DNA of 11,365 bases from Succinimonas sp963628765 (GCA_963628765.1 CAVGFV010000015.1:1-11365); one strand, 5' to 3'; shown: positions 1-7,723, numbered from the stretch's first letter. Notes: generated by a model not told the origin, from the letters alone. Program-made: numbers and translations.

Positions 1-396
1 TAGAGTTGGTCAAGAGAAGTTCGTAAACTATGTCAACATCTGGATTCGTTTAACATTGTTAATATCTTTTTAGATAGTGATACTCTTATTTTTAAATTGG
101 CATTTCTATTACTAGAGATGCCGTTTTGAAAGTAGAAAAAATAATTTGTAACTTTAAAGAATTTTAGAATTCATTCCCCAATATAAAAATCGTATATAAT
201 TTACGAGGTAGCACTGTTATCTATATTGAAGAACTTGTGCTAACTTTGCTAAAAAGAAATCCTCGAATGGCGATATAAAAATACCCTAAATGGAACAGTA
301 ACTATAATATGGAGATGGCTTTTTAACACCAAAATTTTCTTAAAATTACCGTCCCCCCATCACTTTGACTAAATATTTTAAAACACGGAGTACCGA
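1..396. other. Left-edge intergenic region without a convincing gene
   Basis: No open frame here has both a start codon and a recognisable product. Two short open tails enter from the left on the + strand: one ends at a TAG at 71-73 (about 23 codons) and one at a TGA at 127-129 (about 41 codons). Either could be the end of an upstream gene, but I recognise neither. A hairpin at 99-122 fits a terminator for such a gene. TATAAT-like words occur at 195-200 and 303-308, but neither has a convincing -35 box. The last part is the leader of the DUF6273 gene. Confidence 0.6.
99..127 (+). terminator. Possible intrinsic terminator of an upstream gene
   Basis: The arm GGCATTTCT (99-107) pairs with AGAGATGCC (114-122), giving nine pairs including one G-U, around the 6-nt loop ATTACT. 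GTTTT follows. The stem has only modest G+C and the T run is short, so this is a moderate call. It lies just after the first stop codon of the reading frames entering from the left. Confidence 0.4.
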
Positions 397-990
397 ATGG
401 ATCTTAATAACATAGAAGTAGGACAGACTATTGAATTCGGTAGTTGGCCAGTAGAAGAAAATGGCGAAAAACAACACATAGAATGGCGTGTTCTTGAAAA
501 AACAGAAAAGTCAGTACTATTAATAACTAAACATGCTATCGAGTGTCATATCTATCATGAGGAATGTACTGATATCACTTGGGAAAAATGCGATCTTCGA
601 AAATGGCTCAACAATGACTTTTTTAACGAAGCCTTCTCTCAAGACGAAAAAGAACTCATCCAAACCATGAATATCAAAACTCCAGATAACACTGAATACA
701 AGACTAAAGGTGGAGTAGATACTGAAGATCAAGTATTTTTACTTAGTATCCCTGAAGCAGAACAATATTTTCATGATGATAAAGATAGAGCTGTCACTCC
801 AACCGATCTTGCCAAAGCTCACAATGTTTGGACAGACAAGGACAATACCTGCTATTGGTGGCTTAGATCATCAGGAATACTTCAATACAATGCTGCATCT
901 GTCTATAACACTGGAATTATGAGTTATATTGGCTGCTACTCTGGAGATAAAAGGATCGGAGTAAGACCAGCTATAAGAATTCATAGATAA
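397..990 (+). CDS. DUF6273 domain protein
   Basis: A 197-aa soluble protein with no signal peptide or membrane segment. It has the landmarks of DUF6273: an N-terminal FGSWP (15-19), IEWRVL (28-33), the block around TWEKCDLRKWLN, the WWLRSSG motif and a C-terminal GVRPAIRI. The function of the family is unknown. The stretch between WWLRSSG and GVRPA is rich in Tyr, Asn, Ser and Gly and resembles the ligand-binding end of C-type-lectin/formylglycine-enzyme-like folds. That structural comparison is inference. The start is supported by GGAG at 387-390, six bases before the ATG. It is monocistronic and converges on the kinase gene, with 65 bp between the stop codons and no clear terminator there. 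No partner gene indicates its role. Confidence 0.8.
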   Translation: MDLNNIEVGQTIEFGSWPVEENGEKQHIEWRVLEKTEKSVLLITKHAIECHIYHEECTDITWEKCDLRKWLNNDFFNEAFSQDEKELIQTMNIKTPDNTEYKTKGGVDTEDQVFLLSIPEAEQYFHDDKDRAVTPTDLAKAHNVWTDKDNTCYWWLRSSGILQYNAASVYNTGIMSYIGCYSGDKRIGVRPAIRIHR

Positions 991-1055
991 GGAACTGACC
1001 TTACTCTTTCTAACAAAGCATCACTTAAAATTAACCAAGCAACAACACTTAGAAG

Positions 1056-2111
1056 TTAAACAACTCGGTATCTATTATCAAGGCTTGCTATGATTTTATA
1101 TGCATCTTCTTTCGAAACAGCCTTTTCATCCACATAAAAATCACCGTCTTTTTTCTGCACAATACTTCTAGGTGTAGCACCTGAATTATCGATGATATTG
1201 CAGTTAGTAAACATCTCAAGCGAGCGATATACGGAAGATGTTAGATTACGATAATTATCGATAATCTCTTTTTCATTTATGATGCTTTGATCTACGACCG
1301 TATAGCCTTCTTTTGAAAGTTTGGCTCTTTCCCTTATTCTTTGGATATTTATTTCAGGATCACAAGTTAAAACTATAGCTCCTTGAATAAGATATCCCTT
1401 TGCAAAGGCTTTTCGAATCACAGGATATAGACAGTCATCGCCCGTTGTTTCTAAACTAAAGCTTGTTTTATTCTGAATAAGTTTTTCAGATAAAGTATTT
1501 AAAAATGACTGAGTTGCCCAATTAAGTTTATTAAAAACTTCTTTAGGTAGTGAAGATAATTTCATGTCCTGATATATCGGGTTCTTGAGGCGAGAACGCA
1601 AAGACTGGCGGTATTCATCAAAATTTAGATGATAAGGCCAACGTTTTTCGTCAAAACGATAAATGATACGTACTGATGTTTTTCCAGAGCCAGCACATCC
1701 TAATAAGACCTCTAAAACTGGCTTAGTATTCTTATCATACATGACTTTTTCCTCGGAAATATTATGAAATAATGGTTTTTGCCAAACCGATGTTTTATTT
1801 CCTATATCTAATTGCTCTTCTTTTTGTCTTGTTAAGAAGAGGTACGACTTTTTTCTTTGTAGTTCTAATTCTGGTTCGAGTAGAATTTCGTTTCCGATTT
1901 TCTCACTGAAGCTATGTTGAGAATCATAGAGAGCATGAATACATCTACTAATAGCTTCCGGATCTTTAATAAAAAGCTCACCCGGAAGTGTAGCAACCAT
2001 GGTAGATATTTGTTCAGAGAGTGTTAAAACTTTGGCTTCTGTAATAGGAGTAACATTTCTAAAGCAATTCTTCTTCTGATCAAAACGTAAATCAGAAATC
2101 ATTCCTTTCAT
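1056..2111 (-). CDS. Zeta-toxin-like P-loop kinase, last gene of the murA-murB-birA block
   Basis: A 351-aa protein in two parts. Residues 1 to about 130 are a mostly helical, charged region that I do not recognise. Residues about 132-320 form a P-loop kinase of the zeta-toxin/COG4185 type: Walker A GCAGSGKTS (138-146), NFDEYR (163-168) at the place of the zeta substrate-binding Asp, SLETTGD (219-225) with the equivalent of the zeta glutamate, an arginine cluster RIRERAKLSKEG (258-269), and IIDNSG (306-311). Studied zeta toxins phosphorylate UDP-GlcNAc; whether this one does is inference. The start is supported by AAGAAGG (2118-2124) six bases upstream. The gene begins 16 bp after the birA stop, so it is probably co-transcribed with murA, murB and birA. 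No small antitoxin gene is adjacent. It could instead phosphorylate another small molecule. Confidence 0.72.
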   Translation of the reverse strand: MKGMISDLRFDQKKNCFRNVTPITEAKVLTLSEQISTMVATLPGELFIKDPEAISRCIHALYDSQHSFSEKIGNEILLEPELELQRKKSYLFLTRQKEEQLDIGNKTSVWQKPLFHNISEEKVMYDKNTKPVLEVLLGCAGSGKTSVRIIYRFDEKRWPYHLNFDEYRQSLRSRLKNPIYQDMKLSSLPKEVFNKLNWATQSFLNTLSEKLIQNKTSFSLETTGDDCLYPVIRKAFAKGYLIQGAIVLTCDPEINIQRIRERAKLSKEGYTVVDQSIINEKEIIDNYRNLTSSVYRSLEMFTNCNIIDNSGATPRSIVQKKDGDFYVDEKAVSKEDAYKIIASLDNRYRVV

Positions 2112-2117
2112 GGAAAG

Positions 2118-2124
2118 CCTTCTT
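2118..2124 (-). promoter_or_regulatory. Ribosome binding site of the zeta-like kinase
   Basis: On the minus strand AAGAAGG lies six bases before the ATG at 2111. It sits wholly inside the 16-bp birA-kinase gap. It favours this ATG over the in-frame ATG three codons later, and fits translation of the kinase from the upstream operon message. Confidence 0.6.
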
Positions 2125-2127
2125 AAA

Positions 2128-3120
2128 CTAAATAACAGGTCTTAAAGACATGTCACCAGCCAAAATAATCTTAAGACCGTCCTCTGTTTGCATTTTAAGG
2201 GCACCCGTTTCTGTAATTCCTGTATTTATTCCTTGAATTTGTCGTCTATTGTTTTTAACAACTACATCTTTGCCAAAATAAATATCAGCTTTTTGAAAAG
2301 CAGAAATAAAAGGAGATAGCCCCTCGCTTCTAAAGATCTCGATGTTCTTTTTCAGCTGATTATAGATTATTTTTAAGAGGCTGTTTCTTGAAAGCTTAGC
2401 TGGAGTAGCAATCGGATCGTTTTCAAGAGATGTAATTTTTTGGGTTAATAAAGTATTTTTTTCAATAATATCTATGAATTTTTTAAAGACATTTAATCCA
2501 ATACCAATTGCAAAAAAGGTGTTTTCTTTTCTTACAATGCTTTCTATAAGGATTCCACCTACCTTCATGCCGTTTAAATAAATATCATTAGGCCACTTAA
2601 GTCCAATGTTTTTGAACCCTTTTATTTTAAGAGCATTATAAACAGAGATGCCCGCAACAATACTTAGTCCCTGAGCATTTAGCACATCCTTAAAAGTTGC
2701 CACATATGAAAACAATAGCTGATGAGCATAAAGACATAAAAATTTACGTTCCCTTCTACCCCTGCCACCTGTTTGATATTCAGCAGAAATTACAGCGCCA
2801 TCTGGAAGCTCTGGGTGCCTAAAAACACTAAGATTTGTTGAATCTGCAACATCAAAAATTAGAAGTCTACGAATTTCAGGGTGTTTTCTAGGGCTAATTC
2901 TATCGGGAATAAAATGGGCACAATAACCTTTACCAGGTAAAGTATAAATCTCAATACCTATATCGTTAAATTTACGAACAACATGAGATATCGCAGCTCT
3001 AGAAATACCTATGAACTTACCAATTTCCTCCCCTGAATGAAAGTGCCCATCACTAAGAATTTGGAGCACTATGTTTTCAGTGGTGTTAAATGATCTTTCG
3101 TACTTTCTTAAAGAGGGCAT
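2128..3120 (-). CDS. birA: Bifunctional biotin--[acetyl-CoA-carboxylase] ligase / biotin operon repressor
   Basis: At 330 aa, close to E. coli BirA (321 aa). BirA makes biotinyl-5'-AMP and attaches biotin to the carrier subunit of acetyl-CoA carboxylase; the adenylate-bound dimer represses biotin synthesis genes. An N-terminal winged helix-turn-helix (about 15-60, HSGEEIGKFIGISRAAISHVVRKF) indicates a DNA-binding, group II enzyme. The catalytic domain has the biotin/adenylate loop GGRGRRERK (118-126), KWPNDIYLNGMKVGGILIE (175-193) with the catalytic-type Lys186, and a small C-terminal SH3-like domain. It overlaps the 3' end of murB by 13 bp, an arrangement known from enterobacteria, so translational coupling is likely. 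GGAG lies ten bases before the ATG. No biotin synthesis gene is in the window. Confidence 0.97.
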   Translation of the reverse strand: MPSLRKYERSFNTTENIVLQILSDGHFHSGEEIGKFIGISRAAISHVVRKFNDIGIEIYTLPGKGYCAHFIPDRISPRKHPEIRRLLIFDVADSTNLSVFRHPELPDGAVISAEYQTGGRGRRERKFLCLYAHQLLFSYVATFKDVLNAQGLSIVAGISVYNALKIKGFKNIGLKWPNDIYLNGMKVGGILIESIVRKENTFFAIGIGLNVFKKFIDIIEKNTLLTQKITSLENDPIATPAKLSRNSLLKIIYNQLKKNIEIFRSEGLSPFISAFQKADIYFGKDVVVKNNRRQIQGINTGITETGALKMQTEDGLKIILAGDMSLRPVI

Positions 3121-4124
3121 TCTCCATTTTCTCCATAGATTCTGACCTCAGGCTCAAGTTTGATATCGAAGGTTTCTAAAACAGAATCCTGCACATGACG
3201 TGCTGCTTTAATGACTTCATCTGGTGTTGCTCCACCATAATTAATAAGCACTAAAGCCTGTTTATCATAGGTACCAGCATTACCTAGCTTTAGACCACGA
3301 CATCCTGATTTATCAATAAGCCAAGCAGCTGCAAGTTTTACTTTATTTTCATCATCAACCACAGGGTAATGCGGAACGTTTTCGAAACGCTCTGAAATTT
3401 TTTCGTAAACTTCTGTCGAAACAGTTGGGTTCTTAAAAAAAGAACCTGCATTACCAAATTCTTTCGGATCTGGAAGCTTGTTTTTTCTTAATGACACCAC
3501 AAAATCAAAAATTTCATTTGCATTATTAAAGGTATGACCATTAAAGGCAGCATAGTCAGTCTTAGGATGCCAAGCCTTAGGGAGGGCAAATTCTACCGCA
3601 GTAATAATATAGCGCTTTTGATTTTCTGGAGTTCTAAAAATTGAACTACGGTAGCCAAAATTACAATCTCGGGCCCAAATACGATCAAGCTTATTATTAG
3701 AGAGATCTAGTACTTCAACATAGCGACAAAAATCGGAAAGGGAAACCCCATAAGCACCAATATTTTGCACAGGGGCCGCGCCGACCGTGCCCGGAATCAA
3801 AGCAAGGTTTTCAAGACCTGGCATGCCACGTTCAAGAGTAAGCTTTACCAAATCATGAAAGTATTCCCCCGCTTGTGCCTTTACAAAATAGTAATCAGCA
3901 TCTTCGTTAACTTCAAACCCACGAAGACGATTTACAAGCACAGTACCTTTAAAATTTTCTTTGAAAAGAACATCAGAACCTTGGCCAAGGACAACAAATG
4001 GCCGCCCGCTTTTCTGAATACGATCAAAAGCCATTGAGAAAACGGCAAAATCGTTAACCTCTATCACAGCATCGGCTTTCACATCAAGTCCAAAAGTATT
4101 ATAGGGCTTTAAGCTGGCAGACAT
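3108..4124 (-). CDS. murB: UDP-N-acetylenolpyruvoylglucosamine reductase
   Basis: A 338-aa cytoplasmic FAD enzyme that reduces UDP-GlcNAc-enolpyruvate with NADPH to UDP-MurNAc, the second committed step of peptidoglycan synthesis. The FAD-binding part shows LGQGSDVLF (46-54) and the PGTVGAAPVQNIGAYG block (111-126). The catalytic residues are visible: Tyr158-Arg159 in FGYRSS, Ser228 in GSFFKNP, and Glu326 in LEPEVR. These match the E. coli (type I) enzyme nearly residue for residue, including the Tyr-containing insertion absent from type II MurB. AAGGAG at 4133-4138, eight bases before the ATG, sets the start. It lies 28 bp after murA and overlaps birA by 13 bp. Confidence 0.98.
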   Translation of the reverse strand: MSASLKPYNTFGLDVKADAVIEVNDFAVFSMAFDRIQKSGRPFVVLGQGSDVLFKENFKGTVLVNRLRGFEVNEDADYYFVKAQAGEYFHDLVKLTLERGMPGLENLALIPGTVGAAPVQNIGAYGVSLSDFCRYVEVLDLSNNKLDRIWARDCNFGYRSSIFRTPENQKRYIITAVEFALPKAWHPKTDYAAFNGHTFNNANEIFDFVVSLRKNKLPDPKEFGNAGSFFKNPTVSTEVYEKISERFENVPHYPVVDDENKVKLAAAWLIDKSGCRGLKLGNAGTYDKQALVLINYGGATPDEVIKAARHVQDSVLETFDIKLEPEVRIYGENGECPL

Positions 4125-4152
4125 TCTCTATTCTCCTTGAAGAAGATCCAAA

Positions 4153-5412
4153 CTAACCATCAATACGTTCTATGACACCACCAAGGGCTCTGAATTTCTT
4201 TTCGATATTTTCATAGCCACGGTCCATGTGATAGATACGATCAACGATAGTTTCGCCCTTCGCTACAAAACCTGCTATTACTAAAGAAGCACTTGCACGA
4301 AGGTCTGTTGCAATAACTTGGGCTCCAGAAAGGCCTTGAGATTCCTTACAAATGGCCGTATTTCCTTGTACTTCAATATTAGCACCCATACGGTTCAATT
4401 CTGGAACGTGCATAAAGCGGTTTTCAAATATGTTTTCTGTTACTACACCTGTACCCGGAGCAATTGCATTCAATACTATAAATTGTGCTTGCATATCGGT
4501 AGGGAAAGCAGGATAAGGAGCAGTAATAACATTTACAGGACGAAGCTCACGACCACGCATGTCAAGTTTGATCCAATCTTCACCACATTCAATTAAAGCA
4601 CCACTTTCTGAAAGTTTAGCTAAAACTGCTTCAAGATTTTTTGGATCAGTATGATGGCAGGTAACACATCCCTTAGTTGCAGCAGCAGCTACAAGATAGG
4701 TGCCTGTTTCAATACGATCTGGCTGTACTGTATATTCGCCACCATGGAGTTTTTCTACGCCTCTAATGGTGATTTCACTAGTGCCTTCACCGCTGATGTC
4801 TGCTCCTAAAACTCTTAAGAAACGTATTAGGTCGACAACTTCTGGCTCCATTGCAGAATTCTGGAGTACAGTAGTGCCATAAGCAAGAGTAGCAGCAGCT
4901 ACAAGATTCTCAGTACCTGTTACAGAAACTACATCAAAATAAAAAGTCGCGCCAACTAACTTCTTATCAACTCTTGCTTTGATATAGCCATTTTCAATAA
5001 CAATGTTTGCTCCCATCGCACGCAAACCTTGAATATGGAGGTTTACTGGACGGTCGCCAATCGCACAACCACCAGGAAGAGAAACATCAGCTGCTTTCAT
5101 TCTGGTAGTAAGAGGACCTAATGCTAAAATAGAAGCTCTCATGGTCTTTACAAGATCATAAGGTGCTACATAATTTGATACAGCACCTGTAATTTCATAA
5201 GAAGACTCATCAAGTTTAGTTACTGTCTTTCCTTGAATTTCAAGGAGCTTTAAAGCAGTTCCCACATCACGAAGATCTGGGATGTTATGTAATACTACCT
5301 TCTCATCGGTAAGAGTTGTCGCAAGTAGAATTGGTAATGCCGCATTTTTAGCACCAGAGATATCAACATCTCCAATTAAGGCATTGCCACCGGTAATTTT
5401 GAATTTCTGCAT
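4153..5412 (-). CDS. murA: UDP-N-acetylglucosamine 1-carboxyvinyltransferase
   Basis: A 419-aa cytoplasmic enzyme, full length, that transfers enolpyruvate from PEP to UDP-GlcNAc, the first committed step of peptidoglycan synthesis and the fosfomycin target. It shows SGAKNAALP with Lys22-Asn23, the mobile loop LPGGCAIGDRP with the PEP-binding Cys116 (the fosfomycin-sensitive form, not Asp), and the C-terminal DLRASASLVIAG segment with the conserved Arg. It is first in a leftward block with murB, birA and a zeta-like kinase. In E. coli, murA lies apart from murB-birA. No Shine-Dalgarno sequence precedes the ATG; instead an 8-bp hairpin lies 26 bases upstream, so leader structure may affect initiation (inference). 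Confidence 0.98.
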   Translation of the reverse strand: MQKFKITGGNALIGDVDISGAKNAALPILLATTLTDEKVVLHNIPDLRDVGTALKLLEIQGKTVTKLDESSYEITGAVSNYVAPYDLVKTMRASILALGPLTTRMKAADVSLPGGCAIGDRPVNLHIQGLRAMGANIVIENGYIKARVDKKLVGATFYFDVVSVTGTENLVAAATLAYGTTVLQNSAMEPEVVDLIRFLRVLGADISGEGTSEITIRGVEKLHGGEYTVQPDRIETGTYLVAAAATKGCVTCHHTDPKNLEAVLAKLSESGALIECGEDWIKLDMRGRELRPVNVITAPYPAFPTDMQAQFIVLNAIAPGTGVVTENIFENRFMHVPELNRMGANIEVQGNTAICKESQGLSGAQVIATDLRASASLVIAGFVAKGETIVDRIYHMDRGYENIEKKFRALGGVIERIDG

Positions 5413-5438
5413 AATGTTATATGTAAATAGTTAGCGAA

Positions 5439-5458
5439 AGTTCTTTACAAAAAGAACT
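5439..5458 (-). promoter_or_regulatory. Hairpin in the murA leader
   Basis: AGTTCTTT (5439-5446) and AAAGAACT (5451-5458) form a perfect 8-bp stem around a 4-nt loop, 26 bases upstream of the murA ATG. It could be a leader hairpin controlling translation, which would fit the missing Shine-Dalgarno, or a protein operator. It is too symmetrical to dismiss, but its function is unproven. Confidence 0.45.
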
Positions 5459-5598
5459 CCAAGAGTTTCTGAGAATTGCACTCTAGCATTAAAAACTAAG
5501 GCGACTTACATCCTCTTTAATGACTTAAATTACCGTTCGACCACGGAATTTTGTACAAATAATACTATCAAGAGATGTAAAACGCAATTACAAGGTTC

Positions 5599-5656
5599 TT
5601 TTAAAGAGAAGTTTATGTATTCTTAGATTTCTAGATAACTTCTATTCTCTTTAAAA
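5599..5656. repeat. Inverted repeat with 12-bp perfect arms upstream of murA
   Basis: TTTTAAAGAGAA (5599-5610) is the exact reverse complement of TTCTCTTTAAAA (5645-5656). Three further pairs (5595-5597 with 5657-5659) form if C5598 bulges. The 34-nt interior also contains AGAAGTT (5607-5613) and AACTTCT (5637-5643), so an alternative fold exists. No T run follows it on either strand, so it does not look like a simple terminator. Confidence 0.5.
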
Positions 5657-5670
5657 AACTTTAGATGCTA

Positions 5671-5726
5671 AAAATGGCTTACCTAACGCTTTATATTCAA
5701 ACAAAGCATATAACGTAAGCCATTTT
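5671..5726 (-). terminator. Probable terminator hairpin after dauA
   Basis: AAAATGGCTTAC (5671-5682) pairs perfectly with GTAAGCCATTTT (5715-5726), with an inner GCTTT/AAAGC stem (5688-5692 with 5703-5707). Read leftward, it starts 37 nt after the dauA stop, and the 3' arm ends in a run of five T. The long structured loop is unusual for an intrinsic terminator but the position is right. Confidence 0.55.
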
Positions 5727-5763
5727 AAAACCGTTAATATTTGGCGGTTATACTATAAGTAGC

Positions 5764-7527
5764 CTATTTCTCAACTTTAATAGGAATTTCCTTAGATAAA
5801 GCTAAGGCTTCATCAAGAGTAGACGTAAATCTAACTTCAGGATGTTTCTTATCAAAAGAAGACTTCACCATACAACGAAGTGGTTGATACTGTAAACCGG
5901 TGAATATTAAAGTCACGCCTTTTTTCTTCATATCTTGACAGAATTGCTCTAAGCAATGATCACCACCAGCATCAAGCATATTCATAGAGATAAAGTCTAA
6001 GATGAGGCCAGGTTCATTTATGCAATCATGACGAATCTTTCTAAAAGTACGCTCTGCTGAAGCGAAGAATAAAGGTCCTGAGATTGCGAGTACTTCATAA
6101 CCTTCACCTGCTTTTTCTGCGATGTGTCTTTGTAATGATAGATTATGCACTTTAGTCATCTTCGCCATATTACGCATAAACATCACTGATGCCATGATGA
6201 TACCAAAGGTAATAGCAACAACCATGTCAAAGACTACTGTACAGAAAATACAGCAAACCATGATGAGTACATCGGATCTTGAGGCTGAACGGAATAGATT
6301 TACCACCTTACGCCATTCACTCATATTGTAAGCAACTTGTAACAAAAGAGCACTCATTGCAGCAAGAGGGAGGAAACTCAAGAATGGAGCTAGGAACAAG
6401 ATTGCAACTAGAACCAATAGCGCATGCACAACAGAGGCTATAGGAGAAGTACCACCTGATTTTACGCAAGCCGCCGATCTAGCAATAGCAGCAGTTGATG
6501 TTATTCCTCCAAGGAAAGGAGCCGCAATATTTCCAAGACCTTGACCAAATAGTTCGCCATTAGAATGGTGTCTTGTGCCAGTCATACCATCTAAAACTAC
6601 AGCACAAAGGAGAGATTCAATAGCACCAAGTAAAGCCATCGAGAAGCCTGCAACAATTAATGCCTGCAAGGTTTCAAAGTTAAAAATAAGCTCTTTGCCA
6701 CCAGGTCCTGGGAGATCCCAAGGCAGTACGAATTTTGGCAAAAATGGTGGGATACCATTGCCTTGGCTACCATCAGGGTTTACAAAATGGAATCGGCTTC
6801 CAATGGTGGCAATTTCTTGTCCACCAAACTTTGTAAGTAGGTATGCAGCAAGAGTACCTAAAAGAACAGCAGGCAGGTGTCCTAGAAATTTAATATGGAG
6901 CTTATTCCATAAAATAAGTGTTCCAAGACTAACAACACCAACTACAGCATCACCCCATTTAAAGGTATCCGCAGCACTGGCTAGAGCAAATATCTTTCCG
7001 ATAAAAGATTCTGGTAAGGCAACATCAAGGCCGAAGAAGTCTTTAATCTGGAGAACGGCAATAACGATACCAATACCCATTGTGAAGCCAAGAGTTACCT
7101 CAATTGGAATAAATTGGATAAGTCTTCCTAAACGTCCTGCCGACATTATTAATAGGAAACATCCACTTATAAGGCTGGCAACACAGAGTCCCGCCATTCC
7201 ATAAGTCTGAGTCACTGGGTAAAGGATTACCACAAAAGCGGCGGTTGGACCAGAAATGCTGAATCTAGAGCCACCAGTTAAAGAAGTGATAATACCAGCA
7301 GCAAGTGAGGTATAAAGACCATATTCTGGATTAACACCTGTTGCAATTGCTAGTGCCATTGATAATGGAATTGCAATAATACCAACGGTAAGACCTGCAA
7401 TGATGTCCTTAACCAAACGAGAGCTTGTATACTTTTCTCGAATCATGGAATCACGAACAGCGCTTCCAAAATGGAATAAAGAGTTCTTAAAAGTGACGAT
7501 TCGCCGCTTTGTCCTGATATTGCTCAT
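5764..7527 (-). CDS. dauA: SulP-family C4-dicarboxylate transporter DauA
   Basis: A 587-aa inner-membrane SulP/SLC26 transporter. Residues about 40-455 are the membrane core, with GSRFSISGPTAAFVVIL (86-102), ESLLCAVVLDGMTGTRHHSN (304-323) and ITSTAAIARSAACVKSGGTSP (342-362). A cytoplasmic STAS domain follows (about 465-575, with the LDAGG loop at 518-522). The core and the NMSE...VVFDMVVAI region closely match E. coli DauA (YchM), an aerobic succinate carrier active at acidic pH. Substrate here is inferred from that homology; sulfate or bicarbonate remain possible for the wider family. The start has no Shine-Dalgarno and is preceded by a U-rich leader, but the next Met (28) also lacks one. 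A good promoter lies upstream, and a terminator-like hairpin follows the gene. Confidence 0.88.
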   Translation of the reverse strand: MSNIRTKRRIVTFKNSLFHFGSAVRDSMIREKYTSSRLVKDIIAGLTVGIIAIPLSMALAIATGVNPEYGLYTSLAAGIITSLTGGSRFSISGPTAAFVVILYPVTQTYGMAGLCVASLISGCFLLIMSAGRLGRLIQFIPIEVTLGFTMGIGIVIAVLQIKDFFGLDVALPESFIGKIFALASAADTFKWGDAVVGVVSLGTLILWNKLHIKFLGHLPAVLLGTLAAYLLTKFGGQEIATIGSRFHFVNPDGSQGNGIPPFLPKFVLPWDLPGPGGKELIFNFETLQALIVAGFSMALLGAIESLLCAVVLDGMTGTRHHSNGELFGQGLGNIAAPFLGGITSTAAIARSAACVKSGGTSPIASVVHALLVLVAILFLAPFLSFLPLAAMSALLLQVAYNMSEWRKVVNLFRSASRSDVLIMVCCIFCTVVFDMVVAITFGIIMASVMFMRNMAKMTKVHNLSLQRHIAEKAGEGYEVLAISGPLFFASAERTFRKIRHDCINEPGLILDFISMNMLDAGGDHCLEQFCQDMKKKGVTLIFTGLQYQPLRCMVKSSFDKKHPEVRFTSTLDEALALSKEIPIKVEK

Positions 7528-7577
7528 AACAAAAAATTAATTTAATAGAAAAAAAAGACAACAACATCCTTAAAGAT

Positions 7578-7657
7578 TGGGACGTTACATAGAAAACTTG
7601 AGGATTATACAACAAAGATCACATTTTTCAAGATTTGAAGTAAAACTTACCGTCCCA
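7578..7657. repeat. Interrupted inverted repeat flanking the dauA promoter
   Basis: TGGGACG (7578-7584) and CGTCCCA (7651-7657) are exact inverted copies; after one mismatch TA and TA also match. One arm lies upstream of the -35 box and the other just downstream of the predicted transcript start, so a dimeric regulator binding both is conceivable. The arms are short. Confidence 0.3.
7604..7631 (-). promoter_or_regulatory. Sigma70-type promoter of dauA
   Basis: On the minus strand TTGAAA (7626-7631) and a perfect TATAAT (7604-7609) are 16 bp apart. Transcription would begin near 7597, giving a leader of about 70 nt before the ATG at 7527. A TGTGA half-site lies in the spacer, but its other half does not match a CRP site. 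Confidence 0.7.
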
Positions 7658-7723
7658 TTGATGTAGGAATCACCTATTATGAGCGGTATTTTAAAGAAAT
7701 ACTCCTTACAAAAAGAGATAACT

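Larger units (their letters stand above)
5413..5763. other. Structured intergenic region between dauA and murA
   Basis: These 351 bp hold no gene. They must contain the dauA 3' end and the murA promoter and leader. Three perfect inverted repeats are present at 5439-5458, 5599-5656 and 5671-5726. The word CTCTTTAA or its complement TTAAAGAG recurs at 5513-5520 and in both arms of the middle repeat. No promoter close to the sigma70 consensus stands out for murA. A TTGATA on the minus strand near 5565-5570 has no good -10 partner. Confidence 0.6.

Noticed and set aside
364..396. TTGACT at 364-369 as the -35 box of the DUF6273 promoter
   Set aside because: A -10 box at normal spacing would fall on the ribosome binding site and no TATAAT-like sequence is there.
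3765..4882. Plus-strand open frames opposite murB and murA
   Set aside because: They lie wholly inside well-conserved enzymes on the other strand, and their translations look like antisense shadows.
6122..7204. Plus-strand open frames opposite dauA, one 209 codons long
   Set aside because: Low-complexity, basic translations antisense to a complete SulP transporter, without a ribosome site or known motif.
7610..7625. CRP site in the dauA promoter
   Set aside because: Only the TGTGA half is present; the opposite half does not match TCACA at the required spacing.
7686..7702. GTATTT/AAATAC hairpin as terminator of the AEC permease gene
   Set aside because: The stem is only six A/T-rich pairs and no T run follows on the minus strand.
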